Shown here piece after piece: positions 5,175 through 5,302 of a stretch of 5,302 nt of DNA. The DNA is from JAVWMQ01 sp036637375. GTDB taxonomy: Bacteria > Bacillota > Clostridia > Peptostreptococcales > Anaerovoracaceae. The position numbers and the translations under genes are program-made. The notes under the pieces are model-generated. The model saw only the letters and a program-made list of their open reading frames with translations. It made no database searches and was not told the DNA's origin. Numbering within the stretch: position 1 is the stretch's first letter; each line of letters begins with the position of its first letter. The DNA is taken from NCBI GenBank assembly GCA_036637375.1, contig JAVWMQ010000055.1, forward strand, positions 1 through 5,302, given 5' to 3'.

Positions 5175-5302
5175 ATGGGAAGACATGAAGAATTTATTTA
5201 TTCAGCAAAATACACACCAGAACAAATCGCAAATATATTACTAAATGGACAAGACACAGATAAACTAAATGATAATAATATTGATATTATATGCAAAGCT
5301 AC
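5175..5302 (+). CDS. N-terminal part of an unrecognised protein (3' end outside the window)
   Basis: ATG 5175 opens a frame that stays open to the window edge, 42 complete codons, starting MGRHEEFIYSAKYTPEQIAN and continuing with a polar, Asn/Asp-rich stretch (NGQDTDKLNDNNIDII). A purine-rich stretch with GAGAG at 5163-5167, 7 nt upstream, can serve as Shine-Dalgarno. The beginning has no signal peptide or membrane segment. It is on the same strand as the transfer genes and probably belongs to the same element, but no motif allows a function to be named. I see no convincing promoter for it, so it may depend on read-through from the toxin gene. Confidence 0.6.
   Translation, partial: MGRHEEFIYSAKYTPEQIANILLNGQDTDKLNDNNIDIICKA

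Noticed and set aside
1582..5186. Several open frames of 60-80 codons on the minus strand
   Set aside because: All lie opposite strongly supported plus-strand genes or straddle the antitoxin region, and none encodes a recognisable domain.

Overview
The window is AT-rich, with strong purine-rich Shine-Dalgarno sites, tightly packed or overlapping genes, TGA used as a stop and TGG for tryptophan. This fits a low-GC Firmicute (Bacillota) using the standard bacterial code. The gene set is part of a conjugation module (type IV secretion system of the Gram-positive kind), so the DNA is most likely from a conjugative plasmid or an integrative conjugative element. The exact species cannot be told from the sequence.

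Left part (1-4253), all on the plus strand: the 3' end of a gene whose product has a low-complexity Ser/Gly/Asn tail with three 20-residue repeats (probably the tail of the VirB6/TrbL-like channel protein); a small two-helix membrane protein (VirB3/PrgI-like); a basic protein of about 212 residues that I place as TrsD/TraD-like; a VirB4/TrsE-type ATPase with an intact Walker A; and a membrane-anchored M23 peptidase that would open the cell wall for the transfer channel. Gaps are between about 1 nt and negative (overlaps), so these are almost certainly one transcript with translational coupling.

Middle part (4254-5130), the most interesting piece: directly behind the peptidase gene lies a compact type III (RNA-protein) toxin-antitoxin locus of the ToxIN/AbiQ kind. 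It has its own extended -10 promoter (4261-4289), three tandem repeats of 33-34 nt that each can form a GCAAC/GUUGC stem with pseudoknot potential (4294-4394), an intrinsic terminator (4392-4416), and then a gene for a ToxN-like endoribonuclease with a C-terminal extension. The terminator between antitoxin RNA and toxin gene would keep antitoxin in excess over toxin. A short motif AGTGG recurs five times through repeats, terminator and toxin leader, which suggests alternative pairings.

Right end (5131-5302): a near-perfect 23-bp palindrome follows the toxin gene, then the start of an unrecognised gene that runs out of the window. The toxin-antitoxin locus thus sits inside the transfer gene cluster, on the same strand, where it could stabilise the element, protect the host from phage, or both. 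Phage defence and plasmid stabilisation are known roles of the family; their relevance here is inference.
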